This document shows, piece by piece, positions 1 through 8,738 of a stretch of 64,000 bases of DNA. The notes below the pieces were generated by a model. It did no database searches. It had not been told where the DNA came from and saw nothing but the letters and a program-made list of their open reading frames with translations. A program made the position numbers and the translations under genes. The stretch is from Acidaminobacter sp964416305 (GTDB lineage Bacteria > Bacillota > Clostridia > Peptostreptococcales > Acidaminobacteraceae), in the NCBI GenBank assembly GCA_964416305.1, contig CAYQDM010000018.1, forward strand, positions 7,733 through 71,732, given 5' to 3'. Within the stretch, counting starts at the first letter, position 1, and each line of letters opens with the position of its first letter.

Positions 1-1651
1 TGTCAGCAGCCCCAGCCGCCAGCACCTCAAAAATCAGCGTCGACTTGCCCGACCCGGAAACCCCGGTGACACTCGTGAGACAACCTACAGGAAAGTGCAC
101 ATCCACGTGCTTTAAATTGAAACGCGTCGCGTTCAAAACTGAAAAATAGCCCTTGGCCTTCCGCTTCGGCATTGCCAGAACAGGCCTTTCCCTGTTCAAA
201 TAGCGACCTGTAACCGACATGGGCTGAGCCAGAAGCTCTTCATAAGTGCCAAAGCCAACAACTTCGCCGCCCAGCTTCCCAGAGCCCGGTCCCAGATCCA
301 CAATATAATCCGCTGCCCGGATCACCTCCGGGTCGTGTTCAATGACCAAAACCGTGTTGCCGAGGTCTCTGAGGGCGTTCAGCACTCTGAGAATCCCCTC
401 CGTATCCTTGGCGTGAAGACCTATGGTTGGCTCATCCATAATATAGATCAGCCCGGACATGGTCGAATCCAGCACCGCGGCCAGTTTGATCCGCTGCCCT
501 TCCCCACCGGACAAGGTCATTGTCTGACGGTCCAGGGACAGGTAGCCCAGGCCAACCTGGACGATCCGCCGGATCTTGGTTTCAAGATCCAGAAGATAGG
601 GCTCAACCAGCGTCTTTTCTCGCTCACCGAGGTATTCTCCAAGTCGTGAGATCCATTCCCGCAGCGCATCCAGGGCCATGGTGGAAAGTACCGGAAGCCG
701 GGTGTCCATGACGGTCGCGTTTCTGCTCAAGGAAGTGAGCTTCTCACCTTTGCAATCCTCACATGTTTCTGAGTGAAAATAGGGCTCCAGGGCTTCAGTG
801 AGGCCGCCCTTTTCGGAGAGTCGCCGCCAAAGGGTGGTCAGGACGCCCTCAAACCTGCCGTCCGTCACTTTCTTAGGCACCGGCCGGTCGGGATACAAAC
901 TCCGAATTGCTTCGCTCTCCGCCCCATACAGAAGCAGCGCCATTTGTCCGGCGTTAAATGACTCGACGGGCTTACCTCCCGACGCCTCGAGACCGTAATA
1001 AGTGAAGGCTTTATTCAAGGTACTGATCTGATATTCCTTAAAAGCGTGGTCCCAAAAGACCACCGCCCCTTCTTCCAGGGAAAGCGACCGGTTGATGATT
1101 CTGTTCTCTGAAATCCGCAGCACCTCGCCGAGGCCGTGACACGTTTCACAAGCCCCCTCACGGGTGTTCGCAGAGAAGTGGGACCGGGTCAGCTTGTCCA
1201 TTTTATAGCCGCACTGGCTGCAGTACATGTAAACTTTGAATCCATCCTCAATCTTAACGAATTCTTCCTTGCAGTCTGAGGCTTTGATCAGAGCACCGCA
1301 CTCCGGGCAGGTTCTTGCGGCCAGTTTTTCGTAAACCATCCTGAGGTCTGTGTAAATGTCCGTCACTGTCCCTACCGTGGAGCGGGGATTTCGGTTGTAG
1401 GCGCTTTGCGTAATCCTGACGGCGGGTGACAGGTTTGTGATGGCGTCGACCTTGGGCTTCTGAATACCCTGGTACCCTATGGCCTCCAGATACTGTCTCT
1501 GGCATTCCTGGTACAGGGTTTCAATGGCCAGCGTCGACTTCCCCGACCCTGAAAGGCCCGTAAACACAACCATCTGATTCTTGGGAATCTCAAGGGTTAT
1601 GTCCTTTAAGTTGGCTTCCCGGGCACCGACAATTTTAATCCAGCCGTTCAT
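1..1651 (-). CDS. UvrA-family ATPase (UvrA paralogue), C-terminus beyond left edge
   Basis: About 550 N-terminal residues of a UvrA-like ABC ATPase are visible; the end lies outside the window. The first Walker A motif GLSGSGKS is at residues 32-39, CxxC zinc-finger pairs (CPECG, CSQCG) follow, then CETCHGLGE, the ABC signature LSGGEGQR near window positions 490-515, and a second Walker A (GVSGSGKS) at about 35-65. The region between the first P-loop and the NPRSTVGT motif is much shorter than in housekeeping UvrA, which suggests loss of the UvrB-binding and insertion domains, as in UvrA2/DrrC-type paralogues linked to drug resistance or accessory repair. I infer an accessory UvrA rather than the main excision-repair subunit. 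The ATG at 1651 is the first in-frame start and lies 36 bp after the DUF4317 gene, so the two are probably co-transcribed. Confidence 0.85.
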   Translation of the reverse strand, partial: MNGWIKIVGAREANLKDITLEIPKNQMVVFTGLSGSGKSTLAIETLYQECQRQYLEAIGYQGIQKPKVDAITNLSPAVRITQSAYNRNPRSTVGTVTDIYTDLRMVYEKLAARTCPECGALIKASDCKEEFVKIEDGFKVYMYCSQCGYKMDKLTRSHFSANTREGACETCHGLGEVLRISENRIINRSLSLEEGAVVFWDHAFKEYQISTLNKAFTYYGLEASGGKPVESFNAGQMALLLYGAESEAIRSLYPDRPVPKKVTDGRFEGVLTTLWRRLSEKGGLTEALEPYFHSETCEDCKGEKLTSLSRNATVMDTRLPVLSTMALDALREWISRLGEYLGEREKTLVEPYLLDLETKIRRIVQVGLGYLSLDRQTMTLSGGEGQRIKLAAVLDSTMSGLIYIMDEPTIGLHAKDTEGILRVLNALRDLGNTVLVIEHDPEVIRAADYIVDLGPGSGKLGGEVVGFGTYEELLAQPMSVTGRYLNRERPVLAMPKRKAKGYFSVLNATRFNLKHVDVHFPVGCLTSVTGVSGSGKSTLIFEVLAAGAAD

Positions 1652-1687
1652 ACACTACGCCTCCTACAAAGCCTCATCCAGTGCCTA

Positions 1688-2854
1688 TTACAGTGCCTCT
1701 ACTTCCAGCTTGATGCCGTTGATTTCAACGTCCTCGTCCACTTGAATCAGCAAGCACTTGCGCCCTTGTCTGTCGACCACCTGCCGCAGCAGATCCAGGT
1801 TTTCCGGACTGATGACAATGTCCGCCGTGGTGGTTGAAATCTTCATGGACTTTTTCCTGTAACCCGGCACCACATTGGCAGGCTTGAAATGCTTCGCGTC
1901 ACCGGCAATCTCACTGGCGACCACATTAAAGCGCGACGTATCTATGCCATTACCTTGCAGGACCTTCTCAAGGGCAGCGAGCTCGACCATTGGCACCTCT
2001 TCCTCTGCCTGCTCCAGAATGGCCATATCCACGGTCTCGTAGATATTTTTGACGACCTCTGCCTTCGCTTTGTCCCCGACCATGGCTTTGATAAGAGTGT
2101 CAAACTGTTCTTTTTCCTCTTTCGCAGTGCGGGTATAACCCGCGTCCAGCACGAAATCGATCAGTCCCGCATTCAGCTGGTCCGCCTTAGAGGTGCTGTA
2201 AATCACCTTATTGACGTCAGCAGCGTCGTCAGTGATTGACGGAAACATAAAACCCTCAAGGGGCGCGTTCAGGTTCAGGACGGCATTCAGATCGTGGTTC
2301 ACCGTGAAGCGTCTGTCTCTGTAATCGAAGCGCACCGACTTTTCACCGCTCTCAATCTTATTGATGCTGCACAGGATGAACTTCATCTTATAATCCGTGT
2401 CCCCTGCGCCGCTGTAGTCCTCTTCGCCATAAGGCGTGTCCTTCCTGGAGGGCTTCAGGTACTCTGCCTTGATGAAATTGGCGACCAAGTCCCCTTCATA
2501 GACCGCGCTTTGCACTATTTTCTCCATAATCCGGACTGCCTTGGCCTCAAAGCCAGCCATGGTATCGTCCAGCAGCATGTCATAAAGAAATCTTTGCCCC
2601 AGGGACTCCGCGGCTGGAACAGGATTGAATGGCAGCTCGAAGAGCTTCACGTCCATGGCCCCCGTCAGCAGTTTTTTAAAATTTGAAAAATAAAGTTCTT
2701 GTTCAGCCTCGTCACAAGCGGAAAACAGTCCGGCTTCATGATAGATGATGTCTTTGGATTCCCCCATGGCAAACACGCGGCCGAGATGGGAAATGGTCAC
2801 TTTGCCATCCTCTTTGAGCTGTCGTTTAAATGCGGCTATGTCTTTTTTATTCAT
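1688..2854 (-). CDS. DUF4317 family protein
   Basis: A 388-residue soluble protein opening with MNKKDIAAFKRQLKED, the form typical of the DUF4317 family, which is widespread in Clostridia and has no assigned function. There is no signal peptide or membrane segment; the chain is acidic with several helical stretches, for example TAKEEKEQFDTLIKAMVGDK. The start ATG is preceded by GGAGGG seven bases upstream. It sits directly upstream of the UvrA paralogue in the same direction. Nothing in the sequence shows a catalytic motif that I recognise. The family call rests on the N-terminal pattern and overall length and is fairly secure; the role is unknown. Confidence 0.75.
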   Translation of the reverse strand: MNKKDIAAFKRQLKEDGKVTISHLGRVFAMGESKDIIYHEAGLFSACDEAEQELYFSNFKKLLTGAMDVKLFELPFNPVPAAESLGQRFLYDMLLDDTMAGFEAKAVRIMEKIVQSAVYEGDLVANFIKAEYLKPSRKDTPYGEEDYSGAGDTDYKMKFILCSINKIESGEKSVRFDYRDRRFTVNHDLNAVLNLNAPLEGFMFPSITDDAADVNKVIYSTSKADQLNAGLIDFVLDAGYTRTAKEEKEQFDTLIKAMVGDKAKAEVVKNIYETVDMAILEQAEEEVPMVELAALEKVLQGNGIDTSRFNVVASEIAGDAKHFKPANVVPGYRKKSMKISTTTADIVISPENLDLLRQVVDRQGRKCLLIQVDEDVEINGIKLEVEAL

Positions 2855-2977
2855 TTTGTCCCTCCACTGGTTGAAACTTGCTCAATTAATAATATACCAC
2901 AATTTGGGGCGGCAGAGACATCCGTGAAGATGGAAGGCGGAAGTCGGGGTCAGACATCTTCATCCAACAAAAATAAA

Positions 2978-3016
2978 TTTAGCCGATGGTCGCAGGTCCC
3001 GACACCATCGGCTAAA
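2978..3016 (-). terminator. Rho-independent terminator built from an inverted GCCGATGGT pair
   Basis: TTTAGCCGATGGT at 2978-2990 is the reverse complement of ACCATCGGCTAAA at 3004-3016, giving a 13-bp stem. On the minus strand a T-rich run follows (2970-2980). It sits just past the stop of the response regulator at 3025, so it probably ends that operon. Confidence 0.8.
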
Positions 3017-3024
3017 AGCCTTCA

Positions 3025-3720
3025 CTATTCATCTGAAAACCGGTACCCCACCCCCACCTCAGTCATGATAAACCGGTGCTTGGCGGAGTCCTTCTCGATC
3101 TTGCGGCGCAAATTGGCCATAAACACGCGCACACTCTTGGTGTCGCTCTCATTCTCATAGCCCCAGATTTTCTTCACAATATAATTGTGGGTCAGCACCT
3201 TGCCGCGATTCGCGATCAAAAGCAGCAGAAGCTTGTACTCGAGTGGAGTCAGGTGGATTTCCTGGCCGTCGATCAGAACCTGACGCTTTTCGAAGTCCAC
3301 GTGAAGATAGTCGCAGTCAAATTCCGTCTCCTGGGAGGTCGCAGCGCCTGCGGACAAATACCGCTCGGCGACGCGGATGCGGGCCATGAGCTCGCCCATG
3401 TGAAAGGGCTTCGATATGTAGTCGTTTGCCCCCAGGTCCAGCGCCTCGATCTTTTCCAGCTCCTGCCCCCGGGCGGAGACGACCAGAATGGGGATTTCGG
3501 AGAATTCACGAAGGGCCTTGATGATCTCAAGGCCGTCCTGATCCGGCAGCCCCAGGTCCAGGAGGATTAAATCCGGCCGATGGGAGGAAAACAAAAACAG
3601 TCCCTCCGCCGCAGTCGAGGAGACGAACACTTCATAATTGCTCTTCATGAGCGATACCGCAATAAAATTGGAAATGTACTGATCGTCCTCGATAACGAGA
3701 ATCTTTATTTTATCCACCAC
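3025..3720 (-). CDS. OmpR/KdpE-type response regulator
   Basis: A 231-residue two-component regulator. The receiver domain covers residues 5-120, with acidic pocket EDD at 11-13, phospho-acceptor Asp55 in LILLDLGLP and the conserved Lys104 in YISKPF. A winged-helix OmpR-type DNA-binding domain occupies about 130-231 (LTPLEYKLLLLLIANRGKVLTHNYIV, then VGVGYRF). The closest subfamily by eye is KdpE, which in other bacteria controls the potassium-induced kdpFABC operon. No kdpFABC genes lie in this window. Translation probably starts at GTG 3720, preceded by GGGGGC. It is the last gene of a three-gene operon with the sensor kinase and a TrkA-N-like protein, 63 bp after the kinase. The exact target genes are not visible here. 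Confidence 0.85.
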   Translation of the reverse strand: MVDKIKILVIEDDQYISNFIAVSLMKSNYEVFVSSTAAEGLFLFSSHRPDLILLDLGLPDQDGLEIIKALREFSEIPILVVSARGQELEKIEALDLGANDYISKPFHMGELMARIRVAERYLSAGAATSQETEFDCDYLHVDFEKRQVLIDGQEIHLTPLEYKLLLLLIANRGKVLTHNYIVKKIWGYENESDTKSVRVFMANLRRKIEKDSAKHRFIMTEVGVGYRFSDE

Positions 3721-3783
3721 GGATCACGCCCCCAAAAACTGCTCTTCCAACAGCTGCATTACCTATGACTTTGCCTATTAAGA

Positions 3784-5196
3784 CTACTCTTCCAGCGGCA
3801 GCGTGAACATAAGACGCGTCCCCTTAGGCCAGTTGGCTTCAGCGCTTATGGTGCCGCCATGGGCTTCAACAATCGCCTTACAAATGGTCAGCCCCAGACC
3901 AATGCCGCGCTTGCCATCTGTCACACCCTGGTCCAGCGTCACAAATTTGTCAAATAATTTATCCTTGATATTGATGTCGATCCCATTTCCCGTATCCGAC
4001 ACCACTACTTTGATCACTTTCCTGCCTTCAAAAACCTCCAGCGCAATCTCGCTGTCAGGGGGCGTGTGACGAATGGCGTTTTCGAGAAGGTTGATCAGCA
4101 CCTGGACAATCAGTTTTCCATCCATAGGCACCATGACGACCTTCTCAGGCAGGTGCACAATGAATTTGCGGCCTTTGATGTGACGCTCCACATGGGAGAT
4201 GGCCTCGCTGACGACGTCATCAATGATTTCGCCGTTTTTCTTCAGGACGAGCTTTGACTCGTTGATTCTGGTCATGTTGAGGATGTTCTCAACTAAATTG
4301 GTCAACCATAGAATTTCCTCGCTGAGATCCAGCGCCAATTTTTTTCTTTCTTCATCCGTCAGCTTTTCATAATTGTCCGCCAAAAGGTTCCCTGCACCCA
4401 GCAGCGCTGTCAGCGGGCTTCTCAGATCGTGAGCGACAGATCTCAGAAGCGTTGCCCGGAGCAGCTCCCGCTCCATGGCCAGCTTGATGGTCTCCTGCTC
4501 GTTGTAGAGGTTCTCCCTGTCCAGGGCAATCCCCAGTTGTGTCGCTATCGAACTGGCGATCAATTCATTCTGCTTGTCCATAATGGCTTCAGCATTGAAG
4601 ATTTGGATCACGCCAAGGTTGCCTGCTGCGCTTTGAATGGGAAAGGTGTGAGAGGGGATCCTGTATCCATTTGCAGCTTCCGGATAGACAACCCCATTTC
4701 TGTCCAGTTTAACGACAGACTCACACTCCAAAAACTCCTCAATAAAGGAAAGACTCCGCATGACAATGTTCTTTTCACCGCTGACGGGCAGAAATCCTGC
4801 CGCAATTTGGTACAGGATCATGGATGTTCTTTCGTTTTTCTCGGCAATCAAAATCTGTTTTTGAAGTCTGGAAGTCATAGTCCCCGAGACTATAGCCGTA
4901 ATCAGAAAAAATGCCAGAAGTATGATGTCAGTCATGTGAGCCATGGCGAAGGTAAATCGCGGCTCTGTAAAAAAATAATTGAAGGCCAGGAGACTGGCAA
5001 AGGAATTGATTATGCCCCAAATAAAACTGCTGGTCAAGGTACTTGAGAACAGAACCCCGAGCAAATACACCATGATGATGCTTTCCTTGCTGATGCCAAG
5101 ATAGCTCATTCCCAGCGACACCAGGGTGGCAATTACAAACACCAAAAGTGTTTTAAATGCACAGTTTCCAATTTTTTTCTGACTTGCTGCGATCAT
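3784..5196 (-). CDS. KdpD-like sensor histidine kinase lacking the N-terminal KdpD/USP domains
   Basis: A 470-residue kinase. About four closely spaced membrane helices (residues 15-110) form a DUF4118-type module, the transmembrane part of KdpD. A GAF-like linker follows (about 125-230), then a HisKA domain with the phospho-acceptor His256 in SVAHDLRSPLT, and an HATPase domain with N-box NLLENAIRH and G-boxes DTGNGI and GIGLGL. Full KdpD has about 900 residues with an N-terminal turgor/K+-sensing domain and a universal-stress domain, both absent here. I chose ATG 5196 because GGGGGG lies just upstream; a TTG at 5244 would overlap the preceding gene and lacks a good ribosome site. It partners the response regulator downstream. 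Confidence 0.85.
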   Translation of the reverse strand: MIAASQKKIGNCAFKTLLVFVIATLVSLGMSYLGISKESIIMVYLLGVLFSSTLTSSFIWGIINSFASLLAFNYFFTEPRFTFAMAHMTDIILLAFFLITAIVSGTMTSRLQKQILIAEKNERTSMILYQIAAGFLPVSGEKNIVMRSLSFIEEFLECESVVKLDRNGVVYPEAANGYRIPSHTFPIQSAAGNLGVIQIFNAEAIMDKQNELIASSIATQLGIALDRENLYNEQETIKLAMERELLRATLLRSVAHDLRSPLTALLGAGNLLADNYEKLTDEERKKLALDLSEEILWLTNLVENILNMTRINESKLVLKKNGEIIDDVVSEAISHVERHIKGRKFIVHLPEKVVMVPMDGKLIVQVLINLLENAIRHTPPDSEIALEVFEGRKVIKVVVSDTGNGIDINIKDKLFDKFVTLDQGVTDGKRGIGLGLTICKAIVEAHGGTISAEANWPKGTRLMFTLPLEE

Positions 5197-5230
5197 GTGA
5201 TTGCCCCCCAGCACTAGTATATAGTTTAAT

Positions 5231-5698
5231 TTAAATCTGTCCAAGCCCTGTTACAATATTCATCAGTACCGGATCCCGGTCCCCCGTCACGATCCAGTCC
5301 ACGCCCTGATCTTTGAAAACACTTTGGTAAACGTATTTACTGCAGCTGGCGATTGTCTCCACATTCGGCTTTATTCGCTTCGCGCGGTGACACAGCAATA
5401 AATTGTCCAGATCACTGTCAGAAATGGCCACCACGTGGGTGAACGGCATCAAATCCTGAACATTACCATTAGTGGTTTCCACGTGGGCGATCCCCTGCTG
5501 GTCCAGCTCCTCCAGGATCGTCCTGATGGCCTCCTCATGTCCGACCTCTTCACTGTAGATCAGGACGGTCGCCCGCCTGACTTTATCAATGTGATCGACT
5601 ACAACAATATCATCCAGCGCGACATCCAGCCGCTTCATAACGCGATATCCCAACACACTTATCCCCAGCATCGCCAAGATGATGATCACATCCAGCAT
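5231..5698 (-). CDS. Membrane-anchored TrkA-N/RCK-like protein
   Basis: About 155 residues starting at MLDVIIILAML (ATG 5698, ribosome site AAGGTGAG). One N-terminal membrane helix is followed by a soluble domain. The stretch HVVAISDSDLDNLLLCHRAKRIKPNVETIASCSK resembles the second half of TrkA-N (RCK) nucleotide-binding domains, where a D-D-x-x-N-L pattern precedes the AKR motif. The glycine-rich dinucleotide loop of typical TrkA-N domains is not evident, so ligand binding is doubtful. It is the first gene of the operon with the KdpD-like kinase and KdpE-like regulator. I infer an accessory potassium or nucleotide sensor feeding the kinase. Family assignment is by motif only and moderately confident. 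Confidence 0.5.
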   Translation of the reverse strand: MLDVIIILAMLGISVLGYRVMKRLDVALDDIVVVDHIDKVRRATVLIYSEEVGHEEAIRTILEELDQQGIAHVETTNGNVQDLMPFTHVVAISDSDLDNLLLCHRAKRIKPNVETIASCSKYVYQSVFKDQGVDWIVTGDRDPVLMNIVTGLGQI

Positions 5699-5748
5699 AC
5701 ACTCACCTTCTTCTCTATGATTTCTAACTTCATCATAGATCACTCGGC

Positions 5749-5784
5749 GTTAACTTAGTGTTAAGATGCCGGGACGGGTGTTAA
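5749..5784. promoter_or_regulatory. GTTAA direct repeats, possible response-regulator site
   Basis: GTTAA occurs at 5749-5753, 5760-5764 and 5780-5784. The 11-bp and 20-bp spacings are near helical-turn multiples, as at OmpR/PhoB-family binding sites. The repeats lie about 50 bp upstream of the TrkA-N-like gene that heads the two-component operon, so autoregulation is plausible. Confidence 0.3.
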
Positions 5785-5861
5785 TTTTGTGCAAAGATGT
5801 CAAAGACAAAAACTATGCCGATGGTTATGTAAAAAACCATCCACAAAAATTGAAATGTTGC

Positions 5862-5890
5862 TTGGATTACCAAATGAAATATGCTATAAT
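5862..5890 (+). promoter_or_regulatory. Sigma-A-type promoter of rubrerythrin
   Basis: A TTGGAT -35 box (5862-5867) and a perfect TATAAT -10 box (5885-5890) are separated by 17 bp. The start codon of rubrerythrin lies 74 bp further on. A single GCCGATGGT 9-mer precedes the promoter at 5817-5825. Confidence 0.6.
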
Positions 5891-5963
5891 TGGTTTATAA
5901 TTGTACTGAATACACATTTGTTTATTTCAGTACATCAAATCTTACTTATGGAGGAATCTCAAA

Positions 5964-6458
5964 ATGGCAGAAAGCAAAACACTCAATAATCTCATGGAAG
6001 CCTTCGCAGGCGAGTCCCAGGCGAACAGAAAGTACCTTTCTTATTCAAAGAAGGCTGAAGCTGATGGTAAAATCAACGCGGCCAAACTCTTCAAAGCCGC
6101 TTCTGACGCTGAAACACTCCACGCTCTCAAGCATTTTGAAGTCGCCGGAAAAATTGGCACTACTGTCGACAACCTGAAGGACGCAGTCGCAGGTGAAACC
6201 CACGAGTATCAAAATATGTATCCTGATTTCATCAAAGAAGCAGAAGCTGAAGGCAACAAGGCAGCGCTCCTTTCCTTTACTTATGCCATGAAGGCGGAAG
6301 AAGTCCACGCGAGACTCTATCAGGAAGCCCTCGAAAATCTTGATGAGGCTGAAGAAATTTTCTACTACCTCTGCCCAGTCTGCGGCAACATTGAAAAATT
6401 CGTTCCTGAAAAGTGCAGCATTTGCGGCATTCCGGGTGCGAAGTTCATCAAATACTAA
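5964..6458 (+). CDS. rbr: Rubrerythrin
   Basis: A 164-residue rubrerythrin. The four-helix ferritin-like domain carries the di-iron ligands in the two ExxH-type motifs (GESQANRKY and ETLHALKHF in the first half; GETHEYQNMY and KAEEVHARLY in the second). A C-terminal rubredoxin-like Fe(Cys)4 domain follows (CPVCG and CSICG, residues about 136-157). In anaerobes this cytosolic enzyme reduces hydrogen peroxide with electrons from NADH via rubredoxin-type carriers. The ribosome site GGAGG lies eight bases before the ATG. It has its own promoter and terminator, so it appears monocistronic. Length and motifs are standard; the identification is secure. Confidence 0.95.
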   Translation: MAESKTLNNLMEAFAGESQANRKYLSYSKKAEADGKINAAKLFKAASDAETLHALKHFEVAGKIGTTVDNLKDAVAGETHEYQNMYPDFIKEAEAEGNKAALLSFTYAMKAEEVHARLYQEALENLDEAEEIFYYLCPVCGNIEKFVPEKCSICGIPGAKFIKY

Positions 6459-6509
6459 GCAGAAAGTGGATTAGGTTGTACACAATCTAAATTGTTTTTA
6501 AACGCATGT

Positions 6510-6549
6510 GAGCCGATGGTTGTTGTATACACAATCATCGGCTCTTTTA
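6510..6549 (+). terminator. Terminator of rubrerythrin
   Basis: AGCCGATGGTTGT pairs with ACAATCATCGGCT across a short loop, with one G-U wobble, followed by TTTTAT. It lies between rubrerythrin and the convergent recQ and may work both ways. It uses the recurrent GCCGATGGT core. Confidence 0.8.
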
Positions 6550-6560
6550 TATTGCAAACA

Positions 6561-8585
6561 CTATTCGTCCGCTCCGCCAAACCCTCGAATGGCTTCCAGA
6601 AAAATATGGCCATAGGTTTCATATTTCTTCTCGCCTACGCCTTTGACCTCGAGCATTTCTTCTTTGGTTTGTGGTTTCAGCGCGGCCATGTCAGCCAGAG
6701 TCGCGTTGCCGAATACAATGTAGGCGGGGAGGCTCTTTTCATCAGCAAGGCGCTTTCTTAAGGCGACGAGGTGATCATAAAGGTCACCGGCTGCCTCAGT
6801 CAGAGAAAGCGCCCCTGTACCGGACCCTTTTCCCCTGCCCTTGGAGCGGTCAGGCTTTTCCTTCCTGCTCATGGTGCTCGCGTCCAGTCGGTCCTGACGG
6901 ACAAAAAACTGCGCTTCTCCCTTCAGGAGCGGCTTGGAGGTCGGCGACAGCGCCAGGAGGGGGTACTCGCCGCCGGAGGTCTGAAGGTAGCCCTGGGCAA
7001 GCAAATGCATGATGATTTCCTTGATCAGGTTCTCGGAGCTCTCGCCCATGATGCCGTAAGTCGACTGCTTGTCCAGCTGCCAATCCAGGATTTTCTTATC
7101 CTTTGATCCCCTCAGGACCTTGATGATAGTCCCAGAGCCAAAGCGCTGATTGGTTCTGAAAACGCAGGACAGGATCTTTTGGGCCTCCAGGGTCATGTCG
7201 ACCATTTTGGACTCATTCAGACAGTTGCCGCACTTCGCGCAGGTCGCCTGCTCAGGCGTCTCGCCAAAATATTTAAGTATTTCGCCCCTGAGGCATTCGT
7301 GGGTGTGACAATAGTTCACCAGAGTCTGCAGATTTTCATGCATCATGGTCTCCCGTTCAGCCTCTGACACGGATGCAGACACTGTAAGGACATCTATTTC
7401 ACTCTCACCTGCAGCATCTGCCAGCCCCAGGCTCCCCGACAAGCCCCCAGCGCCGGCCGAATCCGCAGACGCCATCAGCAGCTTCTGTCTCACAACGTCC
7501 GCCGGGGAATACATCAGGATGCAGTCGCTGTCCTCGCGGTCTCTGCCCGCGCGGCCAGCCTCCTGGTAGTAGGCCTCCATGTTCTTTGGCATGTTGTAGT
7601 GGATGACGAAGCGCACATCCGGTTTATCGATCCCCATCCCAAAGGCATTCGTCGCCACAATGATCTTCGTCCGGTCAAACATGAAATTCTCCTGAACGGT
7701 TTTACGCTGAGCGCTCTCATAGCCCGCATGGTAGGCCTCCACCGGGTAGCCATGATCCTTCAGCGCTTTAGTCAGGCTGTCCACCGTCTTTCGCGTGGCG
7801 CAGAAAATGATGCCGGATGCGTTAAACCTCCGCTCTTTACCCATACCAAGAGCGCTGCGGGATGCCCGGGACGGATGACCCGTTTGAGACGCGCCAGACG
7901 CCTCGTCCTCAAACCGCTTCAGGTAATCCACCACAAATTTCAGCTTGTTTTGGGGTTTGGCGACACTGTAAAAGAGATTGGGCCGGTCAAACCCGGTCGC
8001 AACCTCAAAGGGCGCCCTCAGCGCCAGAAGCGTTTTAATCTCTTCCTTCACGAACTGCGTCGCCGTCGCCGTAAAGGCTGCCACGCAGGGTCTTGTAGGG
8101 AGTCTGTCAATAAACTTGGGGATTTCCTTGTAGCTCGGCCTGAAATCGTGTCCCCACTGGCTGATGCAGTGGGCCTCATCCACCGCGATCAGACTGATGT
8201 TGATGTGCTTCGCAATCTCGACGAACTCCCAGGTGTTAAGCCGCTCCGGCGCCACATATACGAGCTTGAAGACGCCCTTTTCGAGGTCCCGCAGCCGCGC
8301 CGCCAGCTCCGCGCCCGTGAGGGAACTGTTGATATAAGTGCATGACACGCCGTTTTCCACAAGCCCGTCCACTTGGTCCTTCATGAGTGAAATCAGCGGT
8401 GAGACTACAATGGCTGTCCCCTCTGAAAGCAGTGCCGGCAGCTGATAGCACAGGGATTTTCCCCCGCCTGTCGGCATGATGCCAAGTACGTCCCTGCCCG
8501 CCAGAATCCGGTCGATCAGCAGCTCCTGCCCGGTGCGAAATTCGGTGTAGCCAAAGTGCTTTTTTAAGATTGATAATTTGTCCAT
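6561..8585 (-). CDS. recQ: ATP-dependent DNA helicase RecQ
   Basis: About 674 residues. Motifs of the SF2 helicase core are clear: Walker A MPTGGGKSLCYQ, DEAH box (AVDEAHCISQWGHDFRP), SAT-like motif FTATAT, and motif VI QEAGRAGRD. A zinc-binding region with CxxC (CAKCGNC), an RQC domain and a C-terminal HRDC domain follow. RecQ unwinds 3'-5' at recombination and stalled replication sites. Two inserts rich in Ser, Ala and Gly are unusual: one before the FNASGIIFCATRKT motif and one just before the zinc-binding region. The start is ATG 8585, preceded by GAGGG. The more upstream ATG at 8627 overlaps a TATAAT that looks like the promoter -10 box, so it is rejected. Confidence 0.92.
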   Translation of the reverse strand: MDKLSILKKHFGYTEFRTGQELLIDRILAGRDVLGIMPTGGGKSLCYQLPALLSEGTAIVVSPLISLMKDQVDGLVENGVSCTYINSSLTGAELAARLRDLEKGVFKLVYVAPERLNTWEFVEIAKHINISLIAVDEAHCISQWGHDFRPSYKEIPKFIDRLPTRPCVAAFTATATQFVKEEIKTLLALRAPFEVATGFDRPNLFYSVAKPQNKLKFVVDYLKRFEDEASGASQTGHPSRASRSALGMGKERRFNASGIIFCATRKTVDSLTKALKDHGYPVEAYHAGYESAQRKTVQENFMFDRTKIIVATNAFGMGIDKPDVRFVIHYNMPKNMEAYYQEAGRAGRDREDSDCILMYSPADVVRQKLLMASADSAGAGGLSGSLGLADAAGESEIDVLTVSASVSEAERETMMHENLQTLVNYCHTHECLRGEILKYFGETPEQATCAKCGNCLNESKMVDMTLEAQKILSCVFRTNQRFGSGTIIKVLRGSKDKKILDWQLDKQSTYGIMGESSENLIKEIIMHLLAQGYLQTSGGEYPLLALSPTSKPLLKGEAQFFVRQDRLDASTMSRKEKPDRSKGRGKGSGTGALSLTEAAGDLYDHLVALRKRLADEKSLPAYIVFGNATLADMAALKPQTKEEMLEVKGVGEKKYETYGHIFLEAIRGFGGADE

Positions 8586-8675
8586 GGGTGCCCTCTTCGA
8601 GTGATTGGTTTTTGTCGTCCGCTCCATTATATCGTATTTGGGGGGACTTCACACCCGCCGCTTCAAAGACAAAAA

Positions 8676-8719
8676 ATTTTAGCCGATGGTCGCGGGATCC
8701 CACAACCATCGGCTAAAAA
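8676..8719 (-). terminator. Terminator from an inverted GCCGATGGT pair
   Basis: TTTTAGCCGATGGT at 8677-8690 pairs with ACCATCGGCTAAAA starting at 8705. The minus-strand T run that follows ends transcription of the SRPBCC gene. The plus strand also has A/T flanks, so it may be bidirectional. Confidence 0.75.
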
Positions 8720-8738
8720 ATGCACTTTATTTGGTTTT

